DNA of 64,000 nt, from assembly GCA_033961575.1 (NCBI GenBank), contig CM066734.1, positions 80,560,501 through 80,624,500 of the forward strand, written 5' to 3'. The notes beneath the pieces were generated by a model. It was not told the origin of the DNA. It searched no databases and saw only the letters and a program-made list of their open reading frames with translations. The DNA is from Aselliscus stoliczkanus (taxonomy: Eukaryota > Chordata > Mammalia > Chiroptera > Hipposideridae). The number at the start of each line of letters is the position of its first letter. The stretch's first letter is position 1. Below, piece after piece: positions 1-13,626 of this stretch. Position numbers and translations under genes: made by a program.

Positions 1-257
1 GGGAATATCAATGCTAGTTACATTTTTCTCTTACAAGTTGGTGAACTGTACATGACATTTACCCACTCCTCTCCTCCAACTTGGAACTATATAATTTGAA
101 CTATGTGGTCTCTGAAGTTAGCATAGCAGAAAGGAGAGAGAAACAATGACTTAATCATCTTGACACACACATCACTTTTGCTCTTAGTTCATTGACAAGG
201 ACCAGTCAAATGACTTCAATCTGACTGTAAAGGTACCTCAGAAGACACCCATCAAGA

Positions 258-641
258 GGTACTGTGGACTGAATGTGTCCCCTCTGAATTCCTATGTTAA
301 AGGACTACCCTTCAATGTGATTATACTTGGATATAGGACCTACAAAGAGGTCATTAAGGTTAAATGAAGTCATAAGGGTGGGGCCCTGATCCAATAGGAC
401 TGGTGTTCTCATAAGAAGAGACACTAGAAGACTTGCTCTCCCTTGCTACATGTACACAAAGAAGAGGTCATATAGACACAGCGAGATGATGGATGCTTAC
501 AGGCCAATAGAAGAGGATTCAGAATGAAATCTATTTGTCAGCACCTTGATCAAGGACTTCCCAGCCTCCAGAAATGTGAGAAATTAATTTCTGTGTTTAG
601 CCACCCAGTTGGTGTTATGGCACCTTGAGTTGACTAATACA
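258..641 (+). mobile_element. MLT1-type LTR (ERVL-MaLR)
   Basis: This is an ancient MaLR solo LTR. It opens with the 'tggactgaatgtgtcccc' type start, runs through 'gtcattaaggtt', 'ggccctgatccaatagg' and 'tctcataagaagagac', and ends with the 'cagcctccagaaatgtgag', 'agccacccagttggt', 'gactaatacag' series typical of MLT1 and MST LTRs. There is no internal MaLR sequence next to it, so it is probably a solo LTR. The copy is diverged, with small indels. The sub-family is not resolved. Confidence 0.85.
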
Positions 642-859
642 GGGGGATAATGAGCAGTTGGTTAAGTTGCCTCGCCCCTTTTTCTTTTTTTATTATTTTT
701 GTTGCTGTCATTTTAGTTTACAGTTTCCTTCTCCACATTGGAAATCAGACACAAAGCAAACCATGATTAGAAATTTCCACTGTCAAGGGCAAATTGTCAT
801 AATTGCACTTTTGCATTTAGAGAAATTTTGCATCATATGGATGTGACTTTGGATGAGGC

Positions 860-1110
860 GAGCTGGTACAGTGTATTGGTTAAGATCATGGGCTATGAAA
901 GCAATAACTCTGGATTTGAAGTGTAGCTCTACTACCTTGGGAAAAAAATCCACCTTACTTCTTTGTTACATCAGTTTTTTCACCTATACAGTATGGATAA
1001 AAATTCACCTAAGTCAGAGGGTTGTTATACAAGTCAAATGAGTCAATGTTTGAAAAGTGTAGAATAATGCCTGGCACAGAATAAGTGCTATTTATGTGTT
1101 AGTTATAAAA
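860..1110 (+). repeat. MIR SINE
   Basis: This is an ancient tRNA-derived SINE. The head resembles 'gtgtattggttaagatcatgggct', the core region is recognisable, and the 3' part 'aatgcctggcacagaataagtgct' is the diagnostic MIR/L2 tail. It is strongly diverged, as expected for an element older than the placental radiation. Confidence 0.75.
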
Positions 1111-1859
1111 TCAAATTAAATAATGGATTTGTTAGAGAAATGTAGAATTAGAAAACTACCTTTTAGATTAACTAAAGGTACTAAAGCAACTCAGTTTTTA
1201 ATATTAGAGTGTTATTAACTCAATTTTTAATTTTTAATTTCTGAACATTTGTGATACTTTAAGAATAGTAAAGTCCCATGATGTGCTCCACATAAAAAAG
1301 TGTTTGACACCCCAGCAAGCTGCAGGAATTCCGTACATTAAATCAGTTGACAAAAAAGTCACTCAGAAGAGGAACTGTTTAAATTTGGTTAGCCAAGAGA
1401 TCTCCTGACTTATTTTGAATATGGATCCATTTAGCAACGCATTTGAACATCCTGGGAAACTAATGTTCCATGGTACACACTGTGGACAATCCTGTCATAG
1501 AAAAATTCTAGCATGGATTAGAAAACAATGAAACATGGCTCAGTTAACTGGAATATCAAGAAGTAGATAGCAAGTTTCTGGGACCTGAAGCTACCCTATC
1601 CACTGAATCTGGAGAATGTGAAAAAAGCAGTAGGAAGCTCTAACTAGTGGCAGAAACTTAGGGGAATCTTATTCTGTAGCTTATTACAACTGAATCACAT
1701 GGCCAGTTGTCAAACTAGATATAAAGGCAACGATAGGGAGCTGGAAGGTAGGGTTACTATATTTTAAATACTTCCTGCATAAAGTATATATTAGCTTTAG
1801 GAATTAAACTGAGGTGACATATTGAAGCCTTTAGGCTTCAGCCACTAGCACTATGCTTG
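1111..1859. other. No recognisable feature
   Basis: AT-rich non-coding sequence. No long open frame, no splice-like exon and no repeat family that I can name. Confidence 0.5.
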
Positions 1860-2081
1860 GCAGACTTCTTCTTTAAAGGATCACATAGAAAGTATTAGTG
1901 GCTTTGTGGATATGTGGGTTCTAGCACAGCGGTCCAACATTGCTATTGTAGCAATGAAAGAAGCCACAGATAACACATAGTTGAATGAGCATGACTGTTC
2001 TAATGAAATGTTATTTGTGATCACTGAAGTGTGACTTTCATGTAATTTTCACCTCATAAACCGTTATTCCTCTTTAGACTT

Positions 2082-2140
<59 letters not shown>

Positions 2141-2222
2141 TATATACAATATTCTTAGTTCTCAGAATGTGCACACACACAAAAAAATAGTGGGCAGGAT
2201 TTATCCCATAGCTTGCAGAGCC
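1860..2222 (+). mobile_element. hAT-Charlie-type non-autonomous DNA transposon relic
   Basis: The stretch 'cattgctattgtagcaatgaaagaagccacagataa...' followed by 'gaatgagcatgactgttc' matches the remembered Charlie consensus end (ctgccattgtagcgcgaaagcagcc type). The matching continuation 'agtgggcaggatttatccca' lies beyond a TA/CA microsatellite, so the simple repeat expanded inside the element. No transposase frame remains. The exact sub-family is uncertain. Confidence 0.6.
2087..2147. repeat. (TA)n(CA)n microsatellite
   Basis: About 20 TA units are followed by about 7 CA units and a short TATATA. It lies inside the hAT-Charlie relic. Confidence 0.95.
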
Positions 2223-3325
2223 TTCTTTTTAGAAGACAAAAGTTGAGTTATAAGAGCATCTATAAAGTCTTTTACCAGAAATTTTAATCAGAACTAATTT
2301 TAACATTAAGAGGCTCAAGTTTATAGCAAACAATGTGACTGACTAAATCCTGTTATCAGCCATGGCTTCACAGCTTGAACATTAGATATCATTCAGTCAT
2401 TTTTTCTTAAAGAGGAGATAACCCTGTGCATGAGGACTGCAGTCATATTCACACAGATAATGGCTAAATTAAAAAAGAACCTAGGAAGAGAATGGGATGA
2501 ATGGAATATTATTTGTAAAAGACATACTAGTTCCTGTATATGTAAAGTTTACTGGAATTTTCAGAGTACAGTAGTGTCAACTGGGAGAAACTTATGCCTT
2601 AAGAAGAGTTGTTAATGATATTAAAAGTGCTCTTTAAATATCACTTGGGACCACCAAAACACTAACTTGAAATATACATGGTTGTTGTGCATCTTAATGG
2701 GCTTAATTGAAGAGTTTAATAAATTTAGATCCTGCAGAAATAATTGAAAAAATGATTGATAATGCTAATAATATGTTGAAAGCATTACAGTCTTAGAAGT
2801 AGCTAATTCTATGGATAACTTGGGAGGTTGTAAATAATTACGACAGTAGTTATGTCAGCCCAAAGCCAAACATCTGGACACAAAGTGAGAAGTTCAGTCA
2901 ATTATTCCAAAGCTTACATGTTCAAGGCAAACATTGGAGTGATTCAGTGGAACATTCACTTTATATTTGAACTGGTAGTACCTGTGAACTATATTACAAT
3001 GGAAGCCCTACTAAAGGAAGAAAAATGAGTTAGATTCTATGAGCTGTCTTTTGTGATAAACATAAATCAATTTTATTCTAAAATGCTATTAGTTTGCATG
3101 TTAAAAACAACAATGATGAATATAATGTACACTAGAAGTAGCAACATTGATAGAAAAAAATGACACTCTGTGATCTGCGTTCTCCTGCTCTGTGTTCACC
3201 AACTCACAACCCTGACCTAGGTAAGCAAACAATGTCGCTTGAAAACTGAGCGATCAAGTTGGTGTTTCAATGTTACCCTAAATAACGGGGAGAGGGAGAA
3301 TCAGTCTTTAAGTTTCTGATTTCTA
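2223..3325. other. No recognisable feature
   Basis: AT-rich unique sequence. The short open frames here (about 60 residues) look random and show no domain. I see no repeat family. Confidence 0.45.
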
Positions 3326-3448
3326 TCCTTTTAGCTGAGCCAATCCTGCCACCTGCTGGCAGCTCAGCAGCAGCTCAGCTAGGGCTGGGTATCAAACTAC
3401 TGTTGCTCAGAGCTCAGCTCACACTCTTGAGTCACTCGGCAGGCCCTG
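3326..3448 (-). repeat. tRNA-derived SINE, family B (reverse)
   Basis: Read on the minus strand, this copy has a 'ctgccgagtgactc' head, 'gagctctgagcaacag', a degenerate B box, then 'gctgagctgctgctgagctgcc' and 'aggtggcaggattggctcag'. It is the same family as the copies near 24.2 and 59.4 kb. It is bounded by a 15-bp duplication with one mismatch (3311-3325 and 3449-3463, agtttctgatttcta type), which supports target-primed insertion. Confidence 0.8.
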
Positions 3449-3554
3449 AGTTTTTGATTTCTAAACAGACCACATTCCCTCATTATTTGCACTTGAACCA
3501 TGGCTTACAGACTGATTGACTCATTATAATTTAGTATTTTACATGCTTTTTTAG

Positions 3555-3660
3555 ACCAATGACAGATGAGGGAACTTAGACAAATTGAGTAACTCAATTT
3601 GTTACAGAGTTACAGAGTTAAATGGAAGGTGCTAGACTCAAACATAAGTTTTTCTGACTT
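3555..3660 (-). repeat. MIR fragment (reverse)
   Basis: 'acagatgagggaacttagac' followed by a diverged form of 'gtcacacagctagtaagtgg' and 'gctagactcaaac' is the reverse orientation of the MIR 3' half. A short local duplication (gttacagagttacagagtt) interrupts it. Confidence 0.6.
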
Positions 3661-4698
3661 TTATTTAAAATGCCATTTTGTGTAAAATACATGAAAAAAG
3701 TGGGTGACAGAATTCATATAATTAATTAATATGCATTTAAATAAAGCTCTAAATTTAAAAGTAAAATAATGAAACTATTCATAACAATATATTTGATAAC
3801 ATACAATAGAAATGACAGTATAAAGACATAAACTGTATATGGTCTATATTTGGAGATAGTGAAATACTATACAATGTTAAATATACATAGTTTTCAATCA
3901 AATATATGATTTCCCATGAATTATACCAGCATTTATATTTTCAAAACAATATTGCAAAATTGGCACAGTTATTTCATTCAGCCAAACAGCTGCAGAAACT
4001 CTCCTTCTAATTTGAGTTCAGAATCAGCACTTAGCAAGGCATCTATCATTGTGTAGGTCTTTAATACAGGCTTACTGAAATGAAACCAACCAGCAACAAG
4101 TCATCCAGGAAAAGCTATTATTTATTAAGGAGTATTGTTCTTTGTAACTGTACAGTTATCACTGTTGGAAAGCAACTATTTTAAGCTAATTCTCCAATCT
4201 TGCCTTAGTTCAAAACATTACCAAATTGGATTAACTAGTATATTAATCAGAAAAGATGCAATTAAATTTTATCAGTTCTCTCAAACCAATTCTATCTTCA
4301 CAAAACAAGTATTTGCTACCATAAAAGGGATGCAACTCATCCAGCCCAAAGAAAATGTGTCATCCATGATGATTATTGTAATATACCAAGGAATAAAAAA
4401 AACCTGCCACTTTCAAGAAATAGTTGTAACAATATGTGTAGTATCATTACATTTTAGCCCTGAGCCATGAATAAATGTAGAGACAATCAAAGGAAAAGGG
4501 CAGGCTACCCTTATAAAGGACACATCAACTATATAAACTATTAAAAACTAATGTGAAAATGTTTTTATTAAGGATTTATTTATTGATTTATATTTTAGTT
4601 TGGGTTGATAGGCAAATTCTTACATTCATGTTTCCAACTGCATCTATTCTAATGTGCATTATAATTTCCATATGTCCAATGTTGAACCATTAAATTTA

Positions 4699-4750
4699 CT
4701 CAAATTTACTCTTCCAAGAGTAATGGCCTCAAATTTACTCTTCCAAGAGT
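4699..4750. repeat. 23-bp direct repeat, two copies
   Basis: The 23-bp unit at 4699-4721 recurs exactly at 4728-4750 with a 6-base spacer. Each unit also contains the small palindrome 'actcttccaagagt'. Confidence 0.9.
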
Positions 4751-5358
4751 CTACCTCACCTCTGTTGATGGAAACTGCATTCTTCAAATTGCCAAGTCCA
4801 GGAGAAAGGGTTGTTGCTCTGAAACTTTAGAATCAAGGGGTTTCATATTATCTGACTTGGGAAATTTCTCCAGAACTGAAGGGAGAGGAAATGCCTGAAG
4901 GTCTCTGGAATCGTGGGAAATGATTCTTTGGTCTACTAAAAAACCCAGGGTAGGTGACAGAAACTCAAGAGATTAATTGCAAGATTCATATAAGAAACAA
5001 CAACAAAAACAACAAAACAAACTGCCTGGGGACAGGCTGGATTGCTGCCTTGACATGGGAGCACAGAAGTAGTGGAGGAATTCTCATACCTCCCTTTTGG
5101 GGGAACTCTGCTGACTTGGACAGAAAAGTAAGGGGCCCATTAAATACTGAAATTTAAGTTCCCATCCACATGTGAAGAGGGGACTCAGGATAATTTTAAT
5201 TTGTCTTAAATAATAAAATAAGCACAACTTTCCTGCTCCTCAGTATTATAGGAGAATCACTATTATAAACACTACAGTGGATCTAGTTCATGCAGAAGAG
5301 ATTAATACCCAAAGGAACAGATCAACTTTGGACATCTGTAATTGGACCCAAGAATAGA

Positions 5359-5398
5359 AAATAATAATAATAACAATAATAATAGTAATAATAATAAA
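5359..5398. repeat. (TAA)n microsatellite
   Basis: An imperfect run of AAT/TAA units, interrupted by C and G. Confidence 0.9.
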
Positions 5399-6109
5399 GT
5401 TAGAATGTCCTCTAGATGTAAGAATTTGCTTTCTCAATGAATGTCTCTGCAAGCATCATAAATACAGTAATGGTTTAGTACAGGTTCTAGAGGAAAAAGT
5501 AAGAAAATATGTATAACTATTAAAGACACTAGTCTTTAATTAGAGAATTGCCATTAAAAGAAAACAAATAACTTTGGACTCTTAATTGCTGAGTATCCAA
5601 CCATTTTGTAAAAAGTGTATTTCAGGGAAAATTCCATTCCAAAATAGAAAGAAATATTCCAACTGATATAAAACTCAGATTAAATGAAGCTAAATATCCA
5701 ATTTCAGCATACTAGACAGCATTCATGTCAAAAAGATGTCATCATTTATCTGATTAGTAAAGTGACATTCGAACTACTGCTTTAGTTATAAAGAAAATAA
5801 TTTAAAAAGACATTTACTCAAATTGAACTGTATCCTATGAGTTATCCCTGCGTGTTGACCACCATGATGTTTTTCACTGTATTTTACAAAATTTTCTGTG
5901 GCAACACCATAATGTAAAGTTTGATTACCACTACTGGTAAACACTTACGTCTCTTTTTTCCTTATGGAAGTTTGGATTGTATATCACGAATCCAGATGAA
6001 AATAATAAATGTAGTCCCATATTACATTGTCTTCCAGTTAGGCTCAAACTTATGTAAATGTAACAAATAGTACAAAACAGTAAGACTTTTCATTTGTTAT
6101 CAATAATAC

Positions 6110-8810
6110 TAATTTCTGTGACACCAGCAAGGCAGAATGGGAAACCCTGTCCTTCGTTCTCCCACAAAGATACAAATTTAAAACAATATATGCACACAAT
6201 CAAACAAACAGCCTTTATAAAGACTCCAAAACCAGGTAAGTAGTTGTAGCTCTAGGGAAGTTCAAAGCCAAGAATAGGTGCATTGAAATAGTTTAGAAAA
6301 GTCGTTTCATTACAACTGTGATAGACCTTCCCATAAAACGGCACAAATTAGTGCAAATGAAAAGAAAAACTCAAATCACAGATTCTTCCTTGGAAGGAAA
6401 CATAAAGAGAACAGTGTACATTCAATGTTCCTGGAAATTTATGTCCAATATTTCAGCTTTTGAGGGGGCTACCTGAGGGACTGGATTCTGTCTCTTGATT
6501 TGGAGTTCTGATGGGGAACTGGCATACTTTTGATGGCTGGGGGCCACTAAGAATAAAAGAGAGCTCAACTTTTTCAGTGCCAGAGAAGCTGCAGTACAGT
6601 GGACAGAAGCCAGAAATAGCATGAGATTACAAACTAAAAAAAGACAATGATAAACCTCTCTAATTAGGAAATGATATGCACAAATCCAAAGAAGACACAT
6701 TCCCAGAAAAAGTTTGAGTGTCCCTGAGAATTTTTAGGTGGGCTGATTGATGAAGGTCTTTCCCTATATAAAGATAGTGTGTAAAGATTTGGAGGGGTGG
6801 CTGTCCAAATCTTATCACATGTCGCAGCACAAAATAACAAAGGACATGAAGAAAGCAAGAAATAGAACCCAAAGAAACAAAATAAATCTCCAGAAACTGA
6901 CCGTAAATATACAGAGATATATGAATTACCTGACAAAGAATTCAAAATAGTCTTAAAGAAGCTCAGTGTACTACAAGAGAATGCAGATAGAAAACTACAT
7001 TAAATTAGGAAAATAATTCATGAATAAGAATAACAACAAAAAGGTAGAAACTATAAAGAAATAAATTCTAGAGCTGATGAATACAATAAATGAATTGAAA
7101 ATTCACAAGAGGGGTTCAAAATCAGACTTTATCTATCAAAAGAATGAATTGGCAAACTCAAAGATGGGTCATTTGAAATTATCCAGTCAGAGGAATGAAA
7201 AGAAAAAGAAATGAAGAAAAGTGAAGAAAGCCTAAGGAATTTACAGTATATCATCAAGCAGACTAATAGTCACATTAGGGAAGTTACAGGAGGAGAAAAA
7301 AGAGAAAAGGGCAGGAAGTGTATCTGAAGAAATGTGGCCCCGAAATTCCCAAATATGAGAAAGGAAATGGGTTTCCAAATTTAATAATTTCAAAGGATTA
7401 TAATAAAAAAAACTTTGAGGAAGAAAACAAAGTTTCAGTCATCACACTTCCTAATTTCAAAACATATTACAAATTGACAGTAATTAAAACATTATGGTAC
7501 TGGTGTAAAAGCAGATATACAGACCAATGAAATAGACAAGAAAGCTCAAAAATAGACCATCACTTTTATAGTCAAATGATTTTTGACAAGGTTGCCAATA
7601 ATGAATAAAAGATATTCTTTCTCTTGAACACCTGGTGTTTGGAAAACTGAATAGTCACATACAATAAAATGAGGTTGGACCCTATGGCACACCATATACA
7701 AAAAGTAACTAAAATAGAGTAAAGAACTAAACATAAAACTTGAAACTATCAAATTCCCAAGGTGGGGGTGGGAAACATAGAGGAAAACCTCCATGACATT
7801 AGATTTGGAAAAGATTTCTTGGATATTCCACCAAACACACAGGCAAAAAAAAGCAAAGATACACTAGTGGGACCACATTAATTTTGCAAACTTTGGTAAA
7901 GCAAGGAAAACAAACAAAACAGTGAAAAGGCAAACTATTGAATGAGACAATATCTACAAACCATATATCTGATAAAAAGCTAATATCCAGAACATATAAA
8001 TGTTATACAACTCAACAACAAAAATAACATTTAAAAATGGGCAAAGGATTTGAATAGACATTTTTTCAAATAAAATATATAAATGGCCAAAAATCATATA
8101 AAAGATTTTCAATATGACTACATATCTGGGAAATTAAAACCACAATAAGATCTCACCTCATACCTGTATCACAAAAACAGAAGACACAAGAGTTGGCAAC
8201 AACGTGGAAGATGTGACCTATTGAGAGACATGTAAGACGGTGAAGCCACCATGGAAATCAGTACAGAGGCTCCTCTAAAAATTAAAATTAAAACTGCTAT
8301 GATTCACCAATCCCACTTCTGGGTATATATTCAAAGAAACATAAATCAGGATAGCAAAGTAATATTTGCACTCCCATGCTCATTACAGCATTATTCACAA
8401 TAGCCAAGATATGGAAGCAACATACATGTTCATTTATAGATAAAAGTGGTACACACATACAGTGGAATATTATTCAACCTTAAAACATAAGGGAATGCTT
8501 TCACATGATATAACATAGGTTAACATTGATTATATAATGTTAAGTAAAATAAGATGATCACAAAAAGATAAATACTGCATGATTTCACTAATACGAGGTA
8601 TCTAAAGTAATTCAACTCATGGGAACAGAAAGTAGAATGAAGGTTGCAGTGAGCTGCAGTGTGAGGCAAAAAAGCAGAGCTGTTGTTCAATGGGGAGAGA
8701 GTTTGTTTTGAAAGATGAAAACATCTAGAAATGTTTCACTATAAGGTATACACAATTCACACTACTGTACTGTATGCTGAAAAATAGTTTAGATGGTACA
8801 GTTTATATTA
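6110..8810 (+). mobile_element. Old L1M LINE-1, internally deleted
   Basis: This is an ancient LINE-1 in sense orientation. The left part resembles an L1M 5' UTR ('cctgtccttcgttctcccacaaagata'). From about 6840 to 7340 it matches the ORF1 coiled-coil coding region (for example 'gggtcatttgaaattatccagtcagagga' and 'gaaaagtgaagaaagccta'). At about 7380-7430 it jumps to late ORF2 ('cacacttcctaatttcaaaacatattacaaa', 'tactggtgtaaaagcagatatacagacc'). It then continues through the ORF2 C-terminus and 3' UTR ('tatggaagcaacatacatg', 'gtggaatattattcaacctt', 'atgatttcacta'), so most of ORF2, including the endonuclease and RT core, is missing. All frames are broken. The left boundary is uncertain. Confidence 0.8.
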
Positions 8811-11800
8811 TTTTTTTCCCCACAAGAAACCCAAGAATAAGAGTACACTCTAGCCACATGGAAAAATTTCCAACATGTATACTTGAAGTAAATGTGACAA
8901 GGAATAGAATATGATATCATTTGAGTTAAAGACAGGAGAAAGGGCATATGTTTCTTTTGTATGTATATACATTAAGAAAAGCTCTGGAAGGATTGAAAAA
9001 TATGGTCCCTAGGTATTAAATAAAACAGTTACCTATTATAGTGGAGTTGAAAGATTGCAAAGCTCTGAAACTGTAGCTCTCAAAAGCTTTCTGAGAAAGA
9101 GCAAAGAAACTGCAAGGAAAACTTTAGCAATCGTTTGCATTGTAAAGGGAAACACAAATATTTTGATACAAGCTATAAAGCTCCTTATGCATGGACATAT
9201 GACAATATTTCTTTCTTATACAGAGACACTGAGAAAAGTAAAAGTTAGATCTGGAGATCACAGAAAATGAAATAGTATCAAGTATATAAATATAAAATAA
9301 CAAAGAAGCATCAAAAGTATAACTCTTGAGGTAAGTTATTTTTGACTCATTTAATCTGAGTTCTTTATTCAGTTCATTTTTTAGTCATTTCCTGAAGTGA
9401 TCTATAACACAGTTTGTAGTCATGATATTTCAAAAAATATAAATGAAGGGGCACATCAAGCATGCTTGGCATTCTTTCCTAGTTTTTCTTTTCTTTTCTG
9501 TAAATGCATCCCCTCAAATATTGCTTTAGATATAGCACTAAAAACATCACACAAAAAATCTGGCTTGGCAAAACACCTGTTATTTTGTTCCAGACAAAAA
9601 TGGAAAGATCCAGTGGTCATGAATCTGTAGATACAATTTGTTGAATACATTCTTCAAGTCATTGCAGTGAGACAGACCATATTGAAGTGAGTCTATATGC
9701 ATGTCTGTTTTATTCCATTTTATGTGGAAAGGGTCCATCTTGGACTGGGTTCAAACTGACAAAAGAGCTTTAGATGAATGATAAATTTTAATACATCTTT
9801 TAGCTGATAATGATTAATGGCCATATCTCAACCTCTTTAAGAAGTCTGAGATTTAAAGTGTCTCACCACTTCTGAGTAAATTTATCAGAGACAGTTAAAT
9901 GGTGTTTCCACAAGGAAAATTACCAATACTAAAAAGACTCTCTGTTAGAAGTAGATTGGAGACATCACTAGCAGAATAAAGATTTTTCATATTACCCAGG
10001 CTCTGTGTTTATAGAAAACACTAGTCTATATGAAATATAATTTTATTAGTTTAACCTAATGATCAAGGTAATGAAAATTAATTTAATTTAGTTGACAAGG
10101 TCATTAAAATTATGTAATTCAGATTTCATTTATCGAGTTAGGTTATTACAAAAGTGTTTTATTTTTGAAAGTCATCATTGTATATATAAAAAAGTTTTAT
10201 GTTAACCAACCTTCTCCAAAGTAATGGTATGAATGTCGACCAAAATCTCAAACAGGAACTAAAGCTCAAAATATTAATCTTATTTCCATAGAATAGTTGA
10301 TGTTACATGCTTTTTTTCCCCCCTCAAGCTAGTAGTAGTAGTTGGCAGCTGCTAAGATTTTGAAAAATAACTTATGACCACATAAAAGAAGTATTCTCAT
10401 CCAACCTGATTTGTTAGTAAACATAAAATAACTTTAAAAATATAAGCATTGTTTAATCTACAATTTTATATGCCCATAGATAATTACAATAGGCTCATCT
10501 GAGTGTGAGAACTTCCCTACACACTAGTCATGATCTTGATCGATCAATATTTTCATCTTGGAAGCACCTGCTAAGTACTTTACATTCCACTGATTATAAT
10601 TACATTGAGATTTTTTAATTGAAAATTTAATTAGGATGATAAGGTAACTTTGTTTGCTGAAGATGTTATAATAGCGCAATGGTAAATAAGGCTGGGTTTG
10701 TAAAAGTAAAGTGCCTTGATTCTAACAAAACCATTTTGAATTTAATTAAAATGATCAAATATTGCTTTAAGTCATAAAATACTAACATCCCCAGTATTTA
10801 TGACCGTATTAAGTTTACTTTCAATGTAAAATGGTTGAAAGTCATATCAAAATTCTTATCAGTATATTCTTGTGAACACTGATTAGATTGAAAATATCTC
10901 TCTCCCTTTGTTTTAGTGGCCATTGTTCTCTTCTTTCTTCTCTAATTTTTTTCTTTCACTTTTTTCCTTATTCCCCCAAAGCCTCACTTTCTCTTTTTTC
11001 TCTATTGACTTGCTCCATCAAATGATTCACTCTTTCATAGCTTTCATTATCTCCTCTCTCCTGAGGAACTTGAAGCTAATATTTCATGCCAACATTGATC
11101 ATTTTTACCAGTTCGGTTAAAACCTTGACAAACATTCAGAGAATTATATTAGAATATTAAATCTTATTAAAAGTAAAAGTTTCAATGACCATGTAATGAT
11201 ATATATCATATGTAATGATATATATATATTGAGTCAATAATTTGATTTAGCAATAACATGCAAATAGATGCCAAATTATATTAGGTCTGTCCTTGTAGAA
11301 TTACCTCTAATTATATACAATATTGTGAAGACACCTGCAGTGTTATTAATATGTTCAATACAGCAATAATATTCACTATTGTAAAAAAGGACATGTTGAG
11401 TAATTTAGGAAAGAAATGAAATTGTGTTATTATTGAAATCTTAGTATGGCTGTCTTAAGATGCAGTACAATGCTAAAAATGGTATTATCATAATGATAGA
11501 TCTAATAATGCAAAACTGAATTTTAAATTTTCTTTGCATGTTTGTAATTGTAAGGCTGTTCTAGAAGAGAACAAAAGAATGAAGTATATTGAGTTTGAAA
11601 ATAATTTGAGGCAATAGCTCTCAAAGTATAATCAAAATTTATTCCTCTGTTCAAATGTTTCCCTATCTCTCTTTGTAACTGAAAATATTGTATTAGTCCT
11701 AGCATGACCATACTTAATTTACCCATGCCTAGAAAGTAAAGGAAAATAAAGTTCCTGATCATTCTTATGCTGAGAGAATCATGAATTTAAAGCTCTTAAT

Positions 11801-12429
11801 CTCTAGGGAGAAAGGATATGATTACTACATTTACTTACATGAAGCATACAAATATAATATAGATTTGTGCAAACCAGAGCACTGATATAGGAAGTATTAC
11901 GTTACATTCGTAAATGCCAAAAGTTATTTGTAAGAATTCAAAGAAAAATATTATTTTTGACATAAAAAATATGTCAAATTATAACTAACATGTTAACAGA
12001 AAAATAATGTTTGCTATTTGGGTAGTATGTGTGTGCGAAAGAGAGAGATTGAAAGACTGATATGTGTGGGAAAAGTCTAACATCAGCAATCAATATTTTT
12101 CTATGGTTATCAGAGAAAAAAATAGGATAGAAAATTGAGCCTCACCTGTAACTCAAAAATTCAAATAAAATATTAGATAAAAACCAGATATCTTAGGTTC
12201 GCAATTACTTTTCATGTTTATTCATACCATATCTTCTACAAATTTAAAATATATCTGTTGCATAGTGTTCTAGTTCCCTTTCTACATTTCAGGCTAAGGT
12301 GCTAATGAGCTATGAAATGAATAGTTAGTACCAGACAGAGCTAAAGCTCATGAAATATTCCTAATTGGAATAATCAGCTATCAAAATCACTGAGATTTTA
12401 CATAATAAAGAGCCAGGGTAAACTTATGT
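8811..12429. other. Unique AT-rich DNA, no gene seen
   Basis: About 3.6 kb of AT-rich sequence. No open frame carries a recognisable domain, and I can name no repeat. A pyrimidine-rich stretch lies at about 10900-11000. Old repeats too diverged to recognise by eye may be present. Confidence 0.4.
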
Positions 12430-12665
12430 TAAAATTACAAGCTTTAGAAACAGAATGAAAGGTGTTCAAATCTTGGCTTTAAAATTTTTATCTATCATAT
12501 AGATAGATATTAATATTTATATATAACAATCCTTTGGTAACATTTCTCTTTAAATTTTACAGGAGAAAAGGTGTTCAAGAGGGCATGTAGGATTCCTATT
12601 TAATTAAATGGAATAATCTATGCAATCTTCCTAGCATAGGCCCAGTATCTAGTAAGTACTCAAGA
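12430..12665 (+). repeat. MIR SINE, diverged
   Basis: 'ggtgttcaaatcttggctt' resembles the MIR core (tgggttcaaatcctggctc). 'cctagcataggcccagtatctagtaagtactca' resembles the 3' tail (gcctggcacatagtaagtgctca). Confidence 0.5.
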
Positions 12666-13607
12666 AAAGGAAACTCTTTTTATTAGACATACACATTATT
12701 GTTTCCTTCACAGTTTAGAATCACTAAGCTCTTTATGATACAGTATCATTTACCACTATAGAAAATCCCAAAACTTATTTTGCTTTTTAATCATTTTCTC
12801 TATCTTATTTTTATTGTCTTTCATTAAAAGTATCTCATTAAGCAAAAGGAATCAATAGTAGGAGGAGGATGAGTCATATTACCAAAATAATTTACTTTCT
12901 ATTGGATATTTTCATCTATTGGATATTATAGTGTTACTAATTATTACAGAGCTTTATAACATTTGATAGAGTGATAGCCTTAGACTAGATTTCATAAAAT
13001 TTGTCATTAAATTTTGAAATTTGCATTATTAAATCAGATCAATGAAGACTATCATCTCACAATAGCTCTATACAGAATTTTTTTTTTTTTTTAATAATGA
13101 ATCTACTGTTTGAGGGGAAAAAATTGGGTGCACCAAAACCTTTCCTTTCATCCTCCAGCTTGCTCAGTCTTTTGCAATTATTCACACTCAGGTAAAAATG
13201 TTTCCGTATTTATCTACAATGTAATTTCAAATATTTTAAGATATCACTGGATTGAATCAAATATTATTGGTACTGATGAAAAAAGGGGAAACTGAGTATA
13301 AACTTACTAATATTTAGTAAAAATATATGTATGTTTAAGATACACATGCTAATGACATTTGTTGTCATCATTATTTTAAGAGTAAATGTCATGTGCTGTT
13401 GATCTTTAAATTGGTTTCATTAGCTTCAGTGCTATAACTTTGAGTTTTAAAAAAATGATAAAGATAATTCAGTCATAAAATGCAATATATAATTTCCCCA
13501 AATTTGAAGACAACCTTCATTCTGCCTTGAATTTCCTATGGAAAAAAATTAAAGACAAAAGGAAATAAAGTCCAAACAACATCTTTTATATCTTGTTTAT
13601 TAAAATT
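12666..13607. other. No recognisable feature
   Basis: AT-rich DNA with a 14-base T run near 13079. No gene or named repeat is seen. Confidence 0.45.
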
Positions 13608-13626
13608 TAAAAAATAAAAAGGCCTG

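Larger units (their letters stand above)
3661..6109. other. Mostly unique AT-rich DNA
   Basis: No gene is supported. The longest open frame (4135-4470, 111 codons) has no known motif, sits in AT-rich DNA and shows no splice or promoter context, so I treat it as random. A 23-bp direct repeat (4699-4750) and a TAA microsatellite (about 5359-5398) lie inside. Confidence 0.45.

Noticed and set aside
4135..4470. 111-codon forward open frame
   Set aside because: No domain and biased AT-rich composition. Nothing else suggests an exon.
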